The notes under the pieces are model-generated. The model was not told the DNA's origin. It was given only the letters and a program-made list of their open reading frames with translations, and made no database searches. 64,000 bases of DNA. Origin: Stenotrophomonas oahuensis (GTDB taxonomy: Bacteria > Pseudomonadota > Gammaproteobacteria > Xanthomonadales > Xanthomonadaceae). The DNA lies in the NCBI RefSeq assembly GCF_031834595.1, contig NZ_CP115541.1:1364001-1428000 (forward strand), read 5' to 3'. Shown here piece by piece: positions 56,685 to 64,000 of this stretch; the first letter of the stretch is position 1; every line of letters starts with the position of its first letter. The position numbers were made by a program, and so were the translations under genes.

Positions 56685-57635
56685 ATGACTGCAGCGCGCG
56701 AACTCGGCCGTTCCGGCCTGAAAGTGGCCCCCATCGCGTTCGGCGGCAACGTGTTTGGCTGGGGTGCGGACGAGAAGACCTCGTTCGATCTGCTGGATGC
56801 ATTCGTTGACGCCGGCTTCAATCTGGTCGACACCGCTGATGCCTACTCGGCCTGGGTTCCGGGCAATCAGGGTGGTGAGTCGGAGACGATTCTAGGCCGC
56901 TGGTTCCAGCGCAGCGGCAAGCGCGACAAGGTGGTCCTGGCCACCAAGGTGGCCAAGTGGGCCGAACGCCCCGGGCTTTCCGCCGACAACATCGCGGCTG
57001 CGGTGGAGGATTCACTGCGCCGCCTGCAGACCGATGTGATCGACCTGTACCAGGCACACGAAGATGATGAGTCGGTTCCGCTGGAAACCACGTTGGCCGC
57101 GTTCGGCCGGTTGATCGAACAGGGCAAGGTGCGTGCGATTGGGGCTTCGAACTACAGTGCCACGCGCCTGCGTGATGCGCTGAAGGTATCAGCGGACTAC
57201 AAGCTGCCGCGCTATGAAACCCTGCAGCCGGAGTACAACCTGTATGACCGCGCTGGCTATGAGGATGGCCTGGAAGCGGTCGCAAGCGAGCATGGACTCG
57301 GCGTGATCAGCTACTACTCGCTGGCCAGCGGCTTCCTTACCGGCAAGTACCGCAGCGCGGATGATGCCGGCAAGAGCGCGTCGCGCGGCAGCAGCGTGGT
57401 CGGCAAGTATGTGAACCCGCGCGGGCTGCGCATTCTGGAGGCGCTGGATGATGTGGCCGCTTCGCACAAGGCGACGGCGGCGCAGGTGGCGCTGGCGTGG
57501 TTGATTGCGCAACCGACCATCACCGCACCGATTGTGAGTGCTACCAGCGTGGGCCAGCTGCAGGATGTGCTGGCGGCGGCGAAGCTGACGCTGAGTGCGA
57601 ATGAGTTGGCGCAGTTGGATGCTGCTTCGGCTTGA
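56685..57635 (+). CDS. Aldo/keto reductase
   Basis: 316 residues, (beta/alpha)8 NADPH-dependent oxidoreductase. Catalytic residues appear as Asp and Tyr in VDTADAYSAW, Lys in VLATKVAKW and His in LYQAHEDD. EYNLYDRAGYEDGL and YYSLASGFLTGKYR fit the YajO/YccK-like subgroup. ATG 56685 follows GGAGAC. The physiological substrate is not known. It ends next to a SMAG dimer. Confidence 0.94.
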   Translation: MTAARELGRSGLKVAPIAFGGNVFGWGADEKTSFDLLDAFVDAGFNLVDTADAYSAWVPGNQGGESETILGRWFQRSGKRDKVVLATKVAKWAERPGLSADNIAAAVEDSLRRLQTDVIDLYQAHEDDESVPLETTLAAFGRLIEQGKVRAIGASNYSATRLRDALKVSADYKLPRYETLQPEYNLYDRAGYEDGLEAVASEHGLGVISYYSLASGFLTGKYRSADDAGKSASRGSSVVGKYVNPRGLRILEALDDVAASHKATAAQVALAWLIAQPTITAPIVSATSVGQLQDVLAAAKLTLSANELAQLDAASA

Positions 57636-57639
57636 CGTT

Positions 57640-57705
57640 GTAGGGACGCGCCATGCGCGTCCGCACGGATTCCGAACGATTCGGACGCGCATGGCGCGTC
57701 CCTAC
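57640..57705. repeat. Long SMAG-like inverted pair
   Basis: GTAGGGACGCGCCATGCGCG (57640-57662) and its inverted partner at 57683-57705 (GGACGCGCATGGCGCGTCCC plus TAC) can fold on each other. It forms the border between the aldo/keto reductase and the rtcB leader. Confidence 0.88.
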
Positions 57706-57812
57706 GGCATCCCCACGCATGAGTGGCACCCCGTGGCAATCGTCATCGGTTGCGTGTAAGGTACGCGCCCATCGCCGCCCTGTGCGGTTCCACCCTTCAA
57801 CCTGAGGCCCCG

Positions 57813-57914
57813 ATGCACCGCACTTCCTTCGCCATCGCATACCGACTGCCGCGCACGCTGGACGTGCTGCGTGCGCGCGATGCCGCAGGTGCGATGCACC
57901 CGGCCACATCCTGA
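57813..57914 (+). CDS. Putative 33-residue leader peptide upstream of rtcB
   Basis: ATG 57813 has GAGG five bases upstream (57804-57807). The peptide reads MHRTSFAIAYRLPRTLDVLR then ARDAAGAMHPATS, with 5 Arg. It ends at TGA 57912-57914, 10 bases before the first stem of a tandem hairpin array that leads to a terminator. Placement, Shine-Dalgarno and size match attenuator leader peptides; expression is inferred. Confidence 0.5.
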   Translation: MHRTSFAIAYRLPRTLDVLRARDAAGAMHPATS

Positions 57915-57924
57915 TCTTCCTGCG

Positions 57925-58020
57925 CGGAGATCGGGCTTCCGATCTCCGAGGCACGCCAACGCCCTCGGATGCTGTATCCGGGGGCGTTTTTGTTTGCGTT
58001 GGCGTCAAAGGAATGAATCC
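57925..58020 (+). promoter_or_regulatory. Candidate transcription attenuator of rtcB
   Basis: Stem 1:2 is CGGAGATCGG / CCGATCTCCG (57925-57948, perfect 10 bp). The terminator 3:4 follows at 57960-57986. CCGAGG (57946-57951) can instead pair with CCTCGG (57963-57968), which would break both stems. Outer arms ACGCCAACGC (57953-57962) and GCGTTGGCGT (57996-58005) are also complementary. This is the 1:2 / 2:3 / 3:4 layout of classical attenuation. Confidence 0.55.
57960..57991 (+). terminator. Intrinsic terminator inside the rtcB leader
   Basis: CGCCCTCGGAT-GCTGT-ATCCGGGGGCG with one T:G wobble, followed by TTTTTGTTT. It ends 30 bases before the rtcB ATG, so it would act on transcripts reading into rtcB. 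Confidence 0.9.
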
Positions 58021-59241
58021 ATGAACACGCAACACACATTTGAACTGCTGCACGCCGAAGGCCCCACGCCCATCAAGGGCTGGGTGCGTGGCGTGCCCGT
58101 TGACGAACTTGCCCAGCAGCAGCTGCGCAACATTGCCAACATGCCCTTTGTGGGCCCATGGGTCGCGGTCATGCCTGACGTCCACGTCGGCAAGGGCGCA
58201 ACTGTGGGCTCGGTGATTCCCACCCGTGGCGCGATCATCCCGGCCGCGGTCGGGGTGGATATCGGCTGCGGCATGGCCGCGGTGCGCACCACGCTGCGCG
58301 CCGAAGACCTGCCCGACAATCTGGCCCAGCTGCGCAGCAGCATCGAACGCGCGGTGCCGGTCGGCAACGGCAAGGGTGGCGAGCACCGGCTGTTGCCGGA
58401 CAGCATCCGCAGCCGGATCGAACGCTCCGTGCTGGTGCAGGGGCTGGATGCGATCAAGCAGCGGCACCGCAAGATCCGCACCGACAAGCTGGCCTGCCAG
58501 ATCGGTACGCTGGGCGGCGGCAACCACTTCATCGAGATCTGCCTGGACGAAACCGGCGCGGTGTGGGTGATGCTGCACAGCGGTTCACGCGGCACCGGCA
58601 ACCTGATCGGCACCTACTTCATCGAGCAGGCGCGCGAGCAGCTGGCACGGCGGGTGCTGGGTTTCCATCTGCCGGACAAGGACCTGGCGTTCTTCCTGCA
58701 GGGCGAGCCGCTGTTCGACGACTACGTGCAGGCGGTGGGCTGGGCGCAGGACTACGCGCGCGAGAACCGCGAGGCGATGATGGCGCGGGTGCTGGCCGAG
58801 ATGCGGGTGCGGCTGCCGAAGTTCCAGCTGGAGAAGCTGGCCGTGAACTGCCACCACAACTACGTGCAGAGCGAGACCCACGGCGGCGAGGAACTGCTGG
58901 TGACCCGCAAAGGCGCGGTGAGTGCACGTGCCGGCGAGCTGGGGATCATTCCCGGCAGCATGGGCACGCGCAGCTACATCGTGCGGGGCAAGGGCAATGC
59001 CGAAAGCTTCCACAGCTGCAGCCACGGTGCCGGCCGGGTGCTCAGCCGCAGCGCGGCGCGGCAGCAGATCACCCTGGCCCAGCACCGCGAGGCCACCGCG
59101 CATGTGGAATGCCGAAAGGACGCGGCCGTGATCGACGAGTCGCCAGCGGCGTACAAGTCGATTGATGCGGTGATGGCGGCGCAGAGCGATCTGGTCGAGG
59201 TGGTGCACACCTTGCGGCAGGTGGTGTGCATCAAGGGGTGA
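58021..59241 (+). CDS. rtcB: RtcB-family RNA ligase
   Basis: 406 residues. RtcB joins RNA 2',3'-cyclic phosphate or 3'-phosphate ends to 5'-OH ends with GTP and Mn. Visible motifs: MPDVHVGKGATVGSVIP, GVDIGCGMAAVRT (metal Cys), GGGNHFIEI, HSGSRGTGN, NCHHNYV, GSMGTRSYIVRG and SCSHGAGRVLSR (guanylylated His region). ATG 58021 has AAAGGA upstream. No RtcA or RtcR gene is adjacent, so control may depend on the leader. Confidence 0.95.
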   Translation: MNTQHTFELLHAEGPTPIKGWVRGVPVDELAQQQLRNIANMPFVGPWVAVMPDVHVGKGATVGSVIPTRGAIIPAAVGVDIGCGMAAVRTTLRAEDLPDNLAQLRSSIERAVPVGNGKGGEHRLLPDSIRSRIERSVLVQGLDAIKQRHRKIRTDKLACQIGTLGGGNHFIEICLDETGAVWVMLHSGSRGTGNLIGTYFIEQAREQLARRVLGFHLPDKDLAFFLQGEPLFDDYVQAVGWAQDYARENREAMMARVLAEMRVRLPKFQLEKLAVNCHHNYVQSETHGGEELLVTRKGAVSARAGELGIIPGSMGTRSYIVRGKGNAESFHSCSHGAGRVLSRSAARQQITLAQHREATAHVECRKDAAVIDESPAAYKSIDAVMAAQSDLVEVVHTLRQVVCIKG

Positions 59242-59248
59242 AGCACCT

Positions 59249-62200
59249 TCACCCCATCCTGGGGCCACGGTCCTGCTGGTGTTGTTGCTCCAGGGCAACC
59301 TGCTGCTCACGCTGCTGGTTGCCCTCCTGCACCCGCGCCACCGTTTCCTGCAATGGTGGCGCTTCCTGCGCCACATCGGTCACCGAACGGAACCCCGGGA
59401 CTGTCCCGGCAATAAAGATCCGGTCCCCAGCCATCATCACCTTGTCGATCCTGTCGACATCGGCAATCCTGGCCTGCTTGGCATCCAACAACGCCCGCAT
59501 CACCTGATCGTCGCCGATATGTCCCGGCACATCCTGGCGGATACGCCTGAACATTCCTTGGTCGGCGACTGACAACCCGCTGATTCCGGGTTGCTGTTCC
59601 GCCGTGCGCTCCGCAACCGGACTCGATTGGGCCAGATGTGGCGACCGTGCGTCCGTCCATTCCCTGGAATGGGCTTCCAGCGTCATCTTCAATGCCGCTG
59701 TGGAATCCACACGCACTGCAGCGGCGTCGGAATATGGATTGGACGCCGCCATCCCCTCAATCTGCCCTCGATCCCCGATTCGTACACGGCTGATCTCCAC
59801 GCCTTGGCGCTCGCCTTCGGCGAGAAGCGCCGCGGCAATCTTCTCGCTATGCGGACCGGACTTGATCCCTTGCCCCGCTTCTGCGTGATGGACCTGCTGC
59901 AGCACCCGCTGGAACTCAGCATTACCGGGATGCCGGGTGTCACTCAGGCCTTCTGGTTGCTTGGCCTCTTGAGGTTCAACAGCCGGACCATCCGCCTGGA
60001 CTGAGGCCGCCTGCTCCGCCAGCTGCTCAGGCGAGGGCACCACCCGCACCGTCTCAAGCGTGGTCGGCTCGCGCAGCGGATTCCACCGCTCGTCCAGCAC
60101 CTTCTGCACATGGTCGCGCTGCGCGTCAAAGGCAAGGTCGAGCTCGGCGCGCAGATCGCCCTTGGCATGCTTGTTCCTGAACCAGCTCTCGGATATCCAC
60201 TCACCGCTTTCCTGCCGAGCGTATCTGCGGCCATCCGAGCCCACCACGCGCTCCGGGTGCCTGAGCGCATCGGCGACAGCTTCTGGCAGCTTGCCCTTGC
60301 TGTGTCGCTGCCAATCGTTCTGTTCGTACAGCACTTTGTAATTGGCTGCCAAGGCAGCAGGGCTACGGGCGGCGTTGTCAGCGGTAATCTCGCGCGACTG
60401 GGCGTCCAGCTCAATCGCCCGTTCCGGAGAGGCGAAGTCGATTCGTCCACGAAAGCTGCCGTCCGCGCTGATCTCCCGCCGCCAACGACCGGTCTCGGAG
60501 TCAGGCACCCAGTCGCCTCGGTACATGCCCCGCTTCTCGTCCGGTTGCGGCTCCACTTTGAAAGGGCTACGCGCATTAGCCACGCCCATAGCCAACTCGG
60601 TGACCTTGGTGACCGCCTTGTAGTTCAACTCATCGGCGAGAACCGGACTGGCCTTCATCGGCTCAATCCCTGGCAAGGGCGGCAGATCGCGGGTCCAGCC
60701 TTTCTCCGGGTGCTTAGGGTCGGCCGTCCAGTCATTTCCGTCGCTGCCCCGGTGGCTGTAGATGCGATTGCGCTCTATTTCATCGGCAATTTTGTCGCCG
60801 CCCACGCCGCCGATAGCTGCCCCCAACGCGCCCCCGCCCAATGCGCCCCAAGGACCGAGGGTGCCGCCAACCCGCGCACCCACCTGAAAGCCCGTCCAGG
60901 CCATGCCAGCCGTGGTGGTGGTACGGGTAATCGACGCCTGGGCTGCGGCCAGATTGCTTTCATTGCGCAACTGCGTGTAATCGCGGGCGGCGTCGGCCAC
61001 CTCCAGGGTGGTCACCACAGCGGCGGCGGTGTTGCCGAGGACGCGAACGCGGCTGGTCTGCTCTGCCGTGGCAGCCCGAGCTTGTTCTGCTGCTTCGATA
61101 CCGCGAAGTGTTGCCGCGCTCTCCTCCACCTTGAGGTTGGGATCGCCAATTAGGACGCCCGCGACGCGTGCGCTGACGTGCTCCGGACCCAGGGGCTTGG
61201 CTGCGTGCGGCAAGCCATCCGCCTGGACCAGATGGTCCGGCGCAAGCCGGGCATTCACGCCCCCCGGCGTAGAACGATCCACTTTTCTGTCCAACTTGTA
61301 CAGCAGCAGCCCTTCTTCAGAACGGTGCACCACGTTGAGGCGTGGATCGGAAGGTTCGTATACCTTCTCCAGCAACGGCGCATCGGGACGCAAGGCGTTG
61401 CAGTAGTCCACCATAAGGTTGCAACTACGCCGGGCCAGCCCGTCGCGAATGTAGCTACCTCCGATGTCCGAATGGGCACCGGCGACCTGCACATTGAGGA
61501 AGCGCCCGTCCTCGGACAGGCCCGGCGCAATGATCTGATCACTGGGAAATTTTGCGCGGACTTCGTCCAGCGCGGTGATCTGGAAGCCCGACACCACCGA
61601 GGGAGCGAGACGGCGGTCGAATCGCTCAGGTACGCCCGTTGCCACGGGGTCGAAGAGACCGACTGCTTGAGGGGTGAGACCCGGCGGAACAAGGTGACGC
61701 GTATAGATCGACCGCCCGTCGGGCCCAATCGCTTCGCTGCTTGGATCAACTATTCCACGTTCGTGCAGAAGATTGGTGAATCCAGCGGCTTGGCTTGCCC
61801 CTCGACTGAATCCAATTCCAACTACCCGGATGCTTACCTCCGGATCTGCCTTCTGCCACTTTGCAGCTTTGTTCACCAGGTCGGTGTACATTTCCTCCAG
61901 CCGCTGCTGGTAGGTTTAGCCCAATGCGCCATCCGCAACACGCGACAGTGGATTGCTTTGCGTACCGGGACCGGCAAGATATCGAACATGTATCTGCCCA
62001 TCGCGCTCCGACAGAGCCTTTAGCTGATCGTCGATCCTGGCAACATTGGTCGCATGAAGTGGGTCAAGATGCTTGTCGTTTCCAGTCCCGTCAAACGCCG
62101 CGATATAGATTCTCTCGTGCGGATTTGTGGGGTCCCCGAGCTGCGGCACCCTAAATTCTGCGAGCGCTTCTTGGGCCTTGTGATAGCTACGAAGGTGGGC

Positions 62201-62269
62201 ATCATCGGCGGGATAGAACGATACATTGTCGTCTATGGCCGTAACACCCTGCAGGCTTTTGTCGTTCAT
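59249..62269 (-). pseudogene. T4SS effector: DUF2235 phospholipase-like with XVIPCD-type C-terminus, in-frame stop
   Basis: The frame starts at ATG 62269 and reads IYIAAFDGTGNDKHLDPLHATN, the first DUF2235 strand, then meets TAA at 61916-61918. The same frame continues as TYQQRLEEMYTDLVNK, IRVVGIGFSRGASQ (nucleophile Ser), AHSDIGGSY and a long linker. The last ~200 residues hold two XVIPCD-like blocks (HPGNAEFQRVLQQVHHAEAG, ADVDRIDKVMMAGDRIFIAG) and a Gln-rich tail, the export signal of Xanthomonadaceae T4SS effectors. The stop probably replaced a Tyr codon. GGAGG before ATG 61891 could allow reinitiation 24 bases later, giving an 880-residue product without the first strand. Confidence 0.82.
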
Positions 62270-62291
62270 TGTCGCGATCCTTGCGCTGGAT

Positions 62292-62816
62292 TCAGTAGGT
62301 GTGCGTCCAGACCAGAATCAAGTCGTCCCGACTTCCGCTTGACGGGCATCCCGGAGCCTGCGGCTCGTCCGTAAATACCAACGCTCGCGTGTAAACGCTT
62401 ATTGTTCTGTCATTTACTTCCATCAGCACATCTACGGATAGTGGATTGACAGCTTTGGCTGCAAGCCAGCTCTCCAGGACGGCGTTTCTTGGAACGTTAT
62501 GGCGAACGAGGCGGTCTTTGAACAGTTCGCCAATGTCCACACTTGCCTGATGCTCGAATCCGTCCAGCGAAGTCCACTCGACCTCAGCCGGAGATGCGAA
62601 CTCATATCCACCGTCGTGGCCGGCAGACCACGAATCTCTCCAGTCGTCACTTGGGGGAGCGCCAGATGGTGTCTCCAGATGCAAGCGGGTAAAGCAGTAG
62701 TTGTTGTAGATGACCTTGCATCGCAGCGTGTTGTAGCAACGCACGCCAAAGTCGTAGTGGCGGAACTTCAACGGCCACGGATCGGAAGGAGGCTTCGGCG
62801 AAGTCAGGCCAAACAT
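62292..62816 (-). CDS. Putative immunity protein of the adjacent T4SS effector
   Basis: 174 residues from ATG 62816 (ATG 62855 also in frame). The protein has NNYCFTRLHLETPSG, DDWRDSWSAGHDGGYEFAS, AEVEWTSLDGFEHQASVDIGEL and VLMEVNDRTISVYTRALVFT, a strand-rich fold I cannot name. It sits 22 bases upstream of the effector on the same strand, the usual position of immunity genes in T4SS effector pairs. No signal peptide is seen, which is unusual for immunity to a phospholipase acting in the periplasm. Confidence 0.65.
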   Translation of the reverse strand: MFGLTSPKPPSDPWPLKFRHYDFGVRCYNTLRCKVIYNNYCFTRLHLETPSGAPPSDDWRDSWSAGHDGGYEFASPAEVEWTSLDGFEHQASVDIGELFKDRLVRHNVPRNAVLESWLAAKAVNPLSVDVLMEVNDRTISVYTRALVFTDEPQAPGCPSSGSRDDLILVWTHTY

Positions 62817-62920
62817 GAGCAGATTTCCTCTTTCCTTGATGAGCGCGCTCGTCATCCTACTGGCGGGCCGGCCGCCTCGCTATCAGAAAAGTCCCAGATG
62901 CGGCCTTTGATCCGACCCAA

Positions 62921-62943
62921 TAGGGACGCGCCATGCGCGTCCC
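62921..62943. repeat. SMAG-like palindrome
   Basis: TAGGGACGCGCCATGCGCGTC, same subfamily as 57640-57662. Confidence 0.8.
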
Positions 62944-62954
62944 AGCGCGGTGAT

Positions 62955-63857
62955 TCACCCCGCCCTATCCTCGGAAATCAGGGCGTGGTGCAGGCCTACG
63001 CCGGCTCTGACACCCTCCGCCATCGCAAGCGTGATGTTGCCCATCGTGGTCGCATCACCGGCCGCATAGACCCCGGGCACGCTGGTCTGCTTCTGCGCGT
63101 CCACGGTCAGCAGCACGCCTACCGGGCTGTCTTCCAACGCACACCCCAACTGCTCGGCCAGCGGCGACGCCATGTGCTGGCGCGCAGTCAAGAACAGCGC
63201 GCGGATGTCGATGCGACGACCATCGGCCAGCACGGCGGCACTCAGTTGCGGGGCCTCACCCTCCAATGATGCGACGGGCGTGGTTTCCAGAGTGACACCG
63301 CGTCGCTGCAGGATCGCGAGCTCATCCACGTCGATCTCCGCCCCCTGGGTAAAGAACGTCACCTGCCCCCAATCGGCCAGCACGCTGGCCATCTTCGGCG
63401 ACATCGCATGTCCACCCAGCAACCCGATGGAACCGCCACCAATCTCATAGCCATGGCAGTACGGGCAATGCACCACACTGCTACCCCAGCGCTCGGCCAA
63501 GCCGGGCAACTCGGGCAGCTCATCACGCACACCAGTCGCCAGCAGCACCTTGCGCGTCGCCCAGGTCTCACCACCTTCAGTACGTAGGGCAAAGCCATCC
63601 GGCGTGGCGTGCCCGTCCACGACGGTGTCGTTGCTCCAGCGCACAGTGGGGTAATCCAGCAGCTGCGCCTTGGCCTGCTTCAGCAGTTCGCTGCCGGCAA
63701 TGCCGTCCAACCCGAGCACGCCGTGCGAATGCGCGGCGAAGCGGTTGCGCGGTAATCCGGCATCCACCACCAGCACATTGCGGCGGGCGCGGGCGAGGAT
63801 CAGGCCGGCAGAAAGACCGGCAAAACTGCCGCCGACGATGATGGCATCAAAGGTCAT
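62955..63857 (-). CDS. NAD(P)/FAD-dependent oxidoreductase, thioredoxin reductase-like
   Basis: 300 residues. FAD Rossmann motif IIVGGSFAGLSAGLILARAR, redox pair HCPYCHGYE (CxxC about residue 135), and the C-terminal FAD motif GVYAAGDATTMGN. It resembles thioredoxin reductase-like proteins but lacks a clear NADPH GxGxxA loop (IGLLGGHAMSPKMA instead). The start has AGGAGG upstream. It overlaps the upstream regulator gene by 11 bases. Confidence 0.9.
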   Translation of the reverse strand: MTFDAIIVGGSFAGLSAGLILARARRNVLVVDAGLPRNRFAAHSHGVLGLDGIAGSELLKQAKAQLLDYPTVRWSNDTVVDGHATPDGFALRTEGGETWATRKVLLATGVRDELPELPGLAERWGSSVVHCPYCHGYEIGGGSIGLLGGHAMSPKMASVLADWGQVTFFTQGAEIDVDELAILQRRGVTLETTPVASLEGEAPQLSAAVLADGRRIDIRALFLTARQHMASPLAEQLGCALEDSPVGVLLTVDAQKQTSVPGVYAAGDATTMGNITLAMAEGVRAGVGLHHALISEDRAG

Positions 63858-64000
63858 GGGAACCTCCTGAGGTGTGTTTGGCGAGATGCACGGCGAAGTC
63901 CGCGCCGAGGGTGGCGAGCGTGGTCGCCTGCAGACGGGTTTCCAGCAGCGCCTGCGCCTGCCGGTAGCTGTCGTCGAGGGCGTCGTTGACCACCTGCATC
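63847..64000 (-). CDS. 3' end of probable Rrf2-family regulator (cut by window)
   Basis: Only the last ~50 codons are visible: MQVVNDALDDSYRQAQALLE, then TRLQATTLATLGADFAVHLAKH, ending at TGA 63847-63849. The end of Rrf2 regulators typically reads this way (alternating helix, TTLADL-like). It overlaps the oxidoreductase start, so the two are one operon. Family call is tentative because the HTH lies outside the window. Confidence 0.5.
   Translation of the reverse strand, partial: MQVVNDALDDSYRQAQALLETRLQATTLATLGADFAVHLAKHTSGGSHDL

Noticed and set aside
61916-62269. Separate 117-residue gene upstream of the T4SS effector
   Set aside because: It stays in frame with the effector and supplies the first DUF2235 strand (AAFDGTGND); both are parts of one interrupted gene.

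Overview
The window looks like a chromosomal segment of a Stenotrophomonas species (Xanthomonadaceae). The housekeeping genes are very GC-rich. Short GTAG-type palindromes of the SMAG family known from Stenotrophomonas maltophilia occur between genes throughout. The gene set (S9 dipeptidyl peptidase, exported DUF885 peptidase, IlvD, HemB with a magnesium-type metal site, Xanthomonadaceae-type T4SS effector) fits that group. No rRNA or tRNA genes and no CRISPR array were seen.

Left arm, 1-29 kb: conserved chromosome. In order: a moxR (partial) plus DUF58 pair; ilvD; a ygiB-ygiC-zinc-ribbon operon; dinG; aroE with a small membrane gene; a beta-propeller exported protein; a bestrophin-hemB-SHOCT operon; lipoprotein and DUF885 peptidase genes; dpp4 with a Coa1-family gene; a GST; a MASE1 sensor next to two paralogous exported proteins; yqhA; a TonB-C lipoprotein; an orphan HigA/NadS regulator; and a coupled S33 hydrolase-natA-natB operon.

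Middle, about 29.2-46.8 kb: an accessory region of lower GC with mostly short minus-strand genes. It holds a Xre/RES toxin-antitoxin pair with an iteron-like promoter, an RHH plus HigA pair without a visible toxin, a CPBP protease, a 677-residue HNH nuclease, a PIN toxin with an excisionase-type antitoxin, DUF4279 and other immunity-like genes, and a SymE-like toxin. Several genes are broken: a secreted S1 protease by a frameshift in an A run, a lipoprotein by an in-frame TGA, and a small gene split over two frames. A ~103-bp sequence carrying a terminator occurs twice, each time just upstream of an immunity-like gene, which suggests growth by module duplication.

Right arm, 47-64 kb: conserved chromosome again, with fpr, yadG-yadH, a panE-like gene, tatD, hrpB, rluE, an exported methyltransferase, an aldo/keto reductase and rtcB. 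The rtcB gene is preceded by a small ORF and stem-loops arranged like a classical attenuator. Next comes an immunity gene and a DUF2235 phospholipase-like effector with a C-terminal XVIPCD-type T4SS signal; its reading frame is interrupted by an in-frame TAA. The window ends in a thioredoxin-reductase-like oxidoreductase and the 3' end of a probable Rrf2 regulator.

The most interesting points for follow-up are the rtcB leader, the interrupted T4SS effector, the duplicated immunity modules, the three 11-bp-spaced repeats at the RES/Xre promoter, and the sensor/paralog cluster at 20-23 kb.
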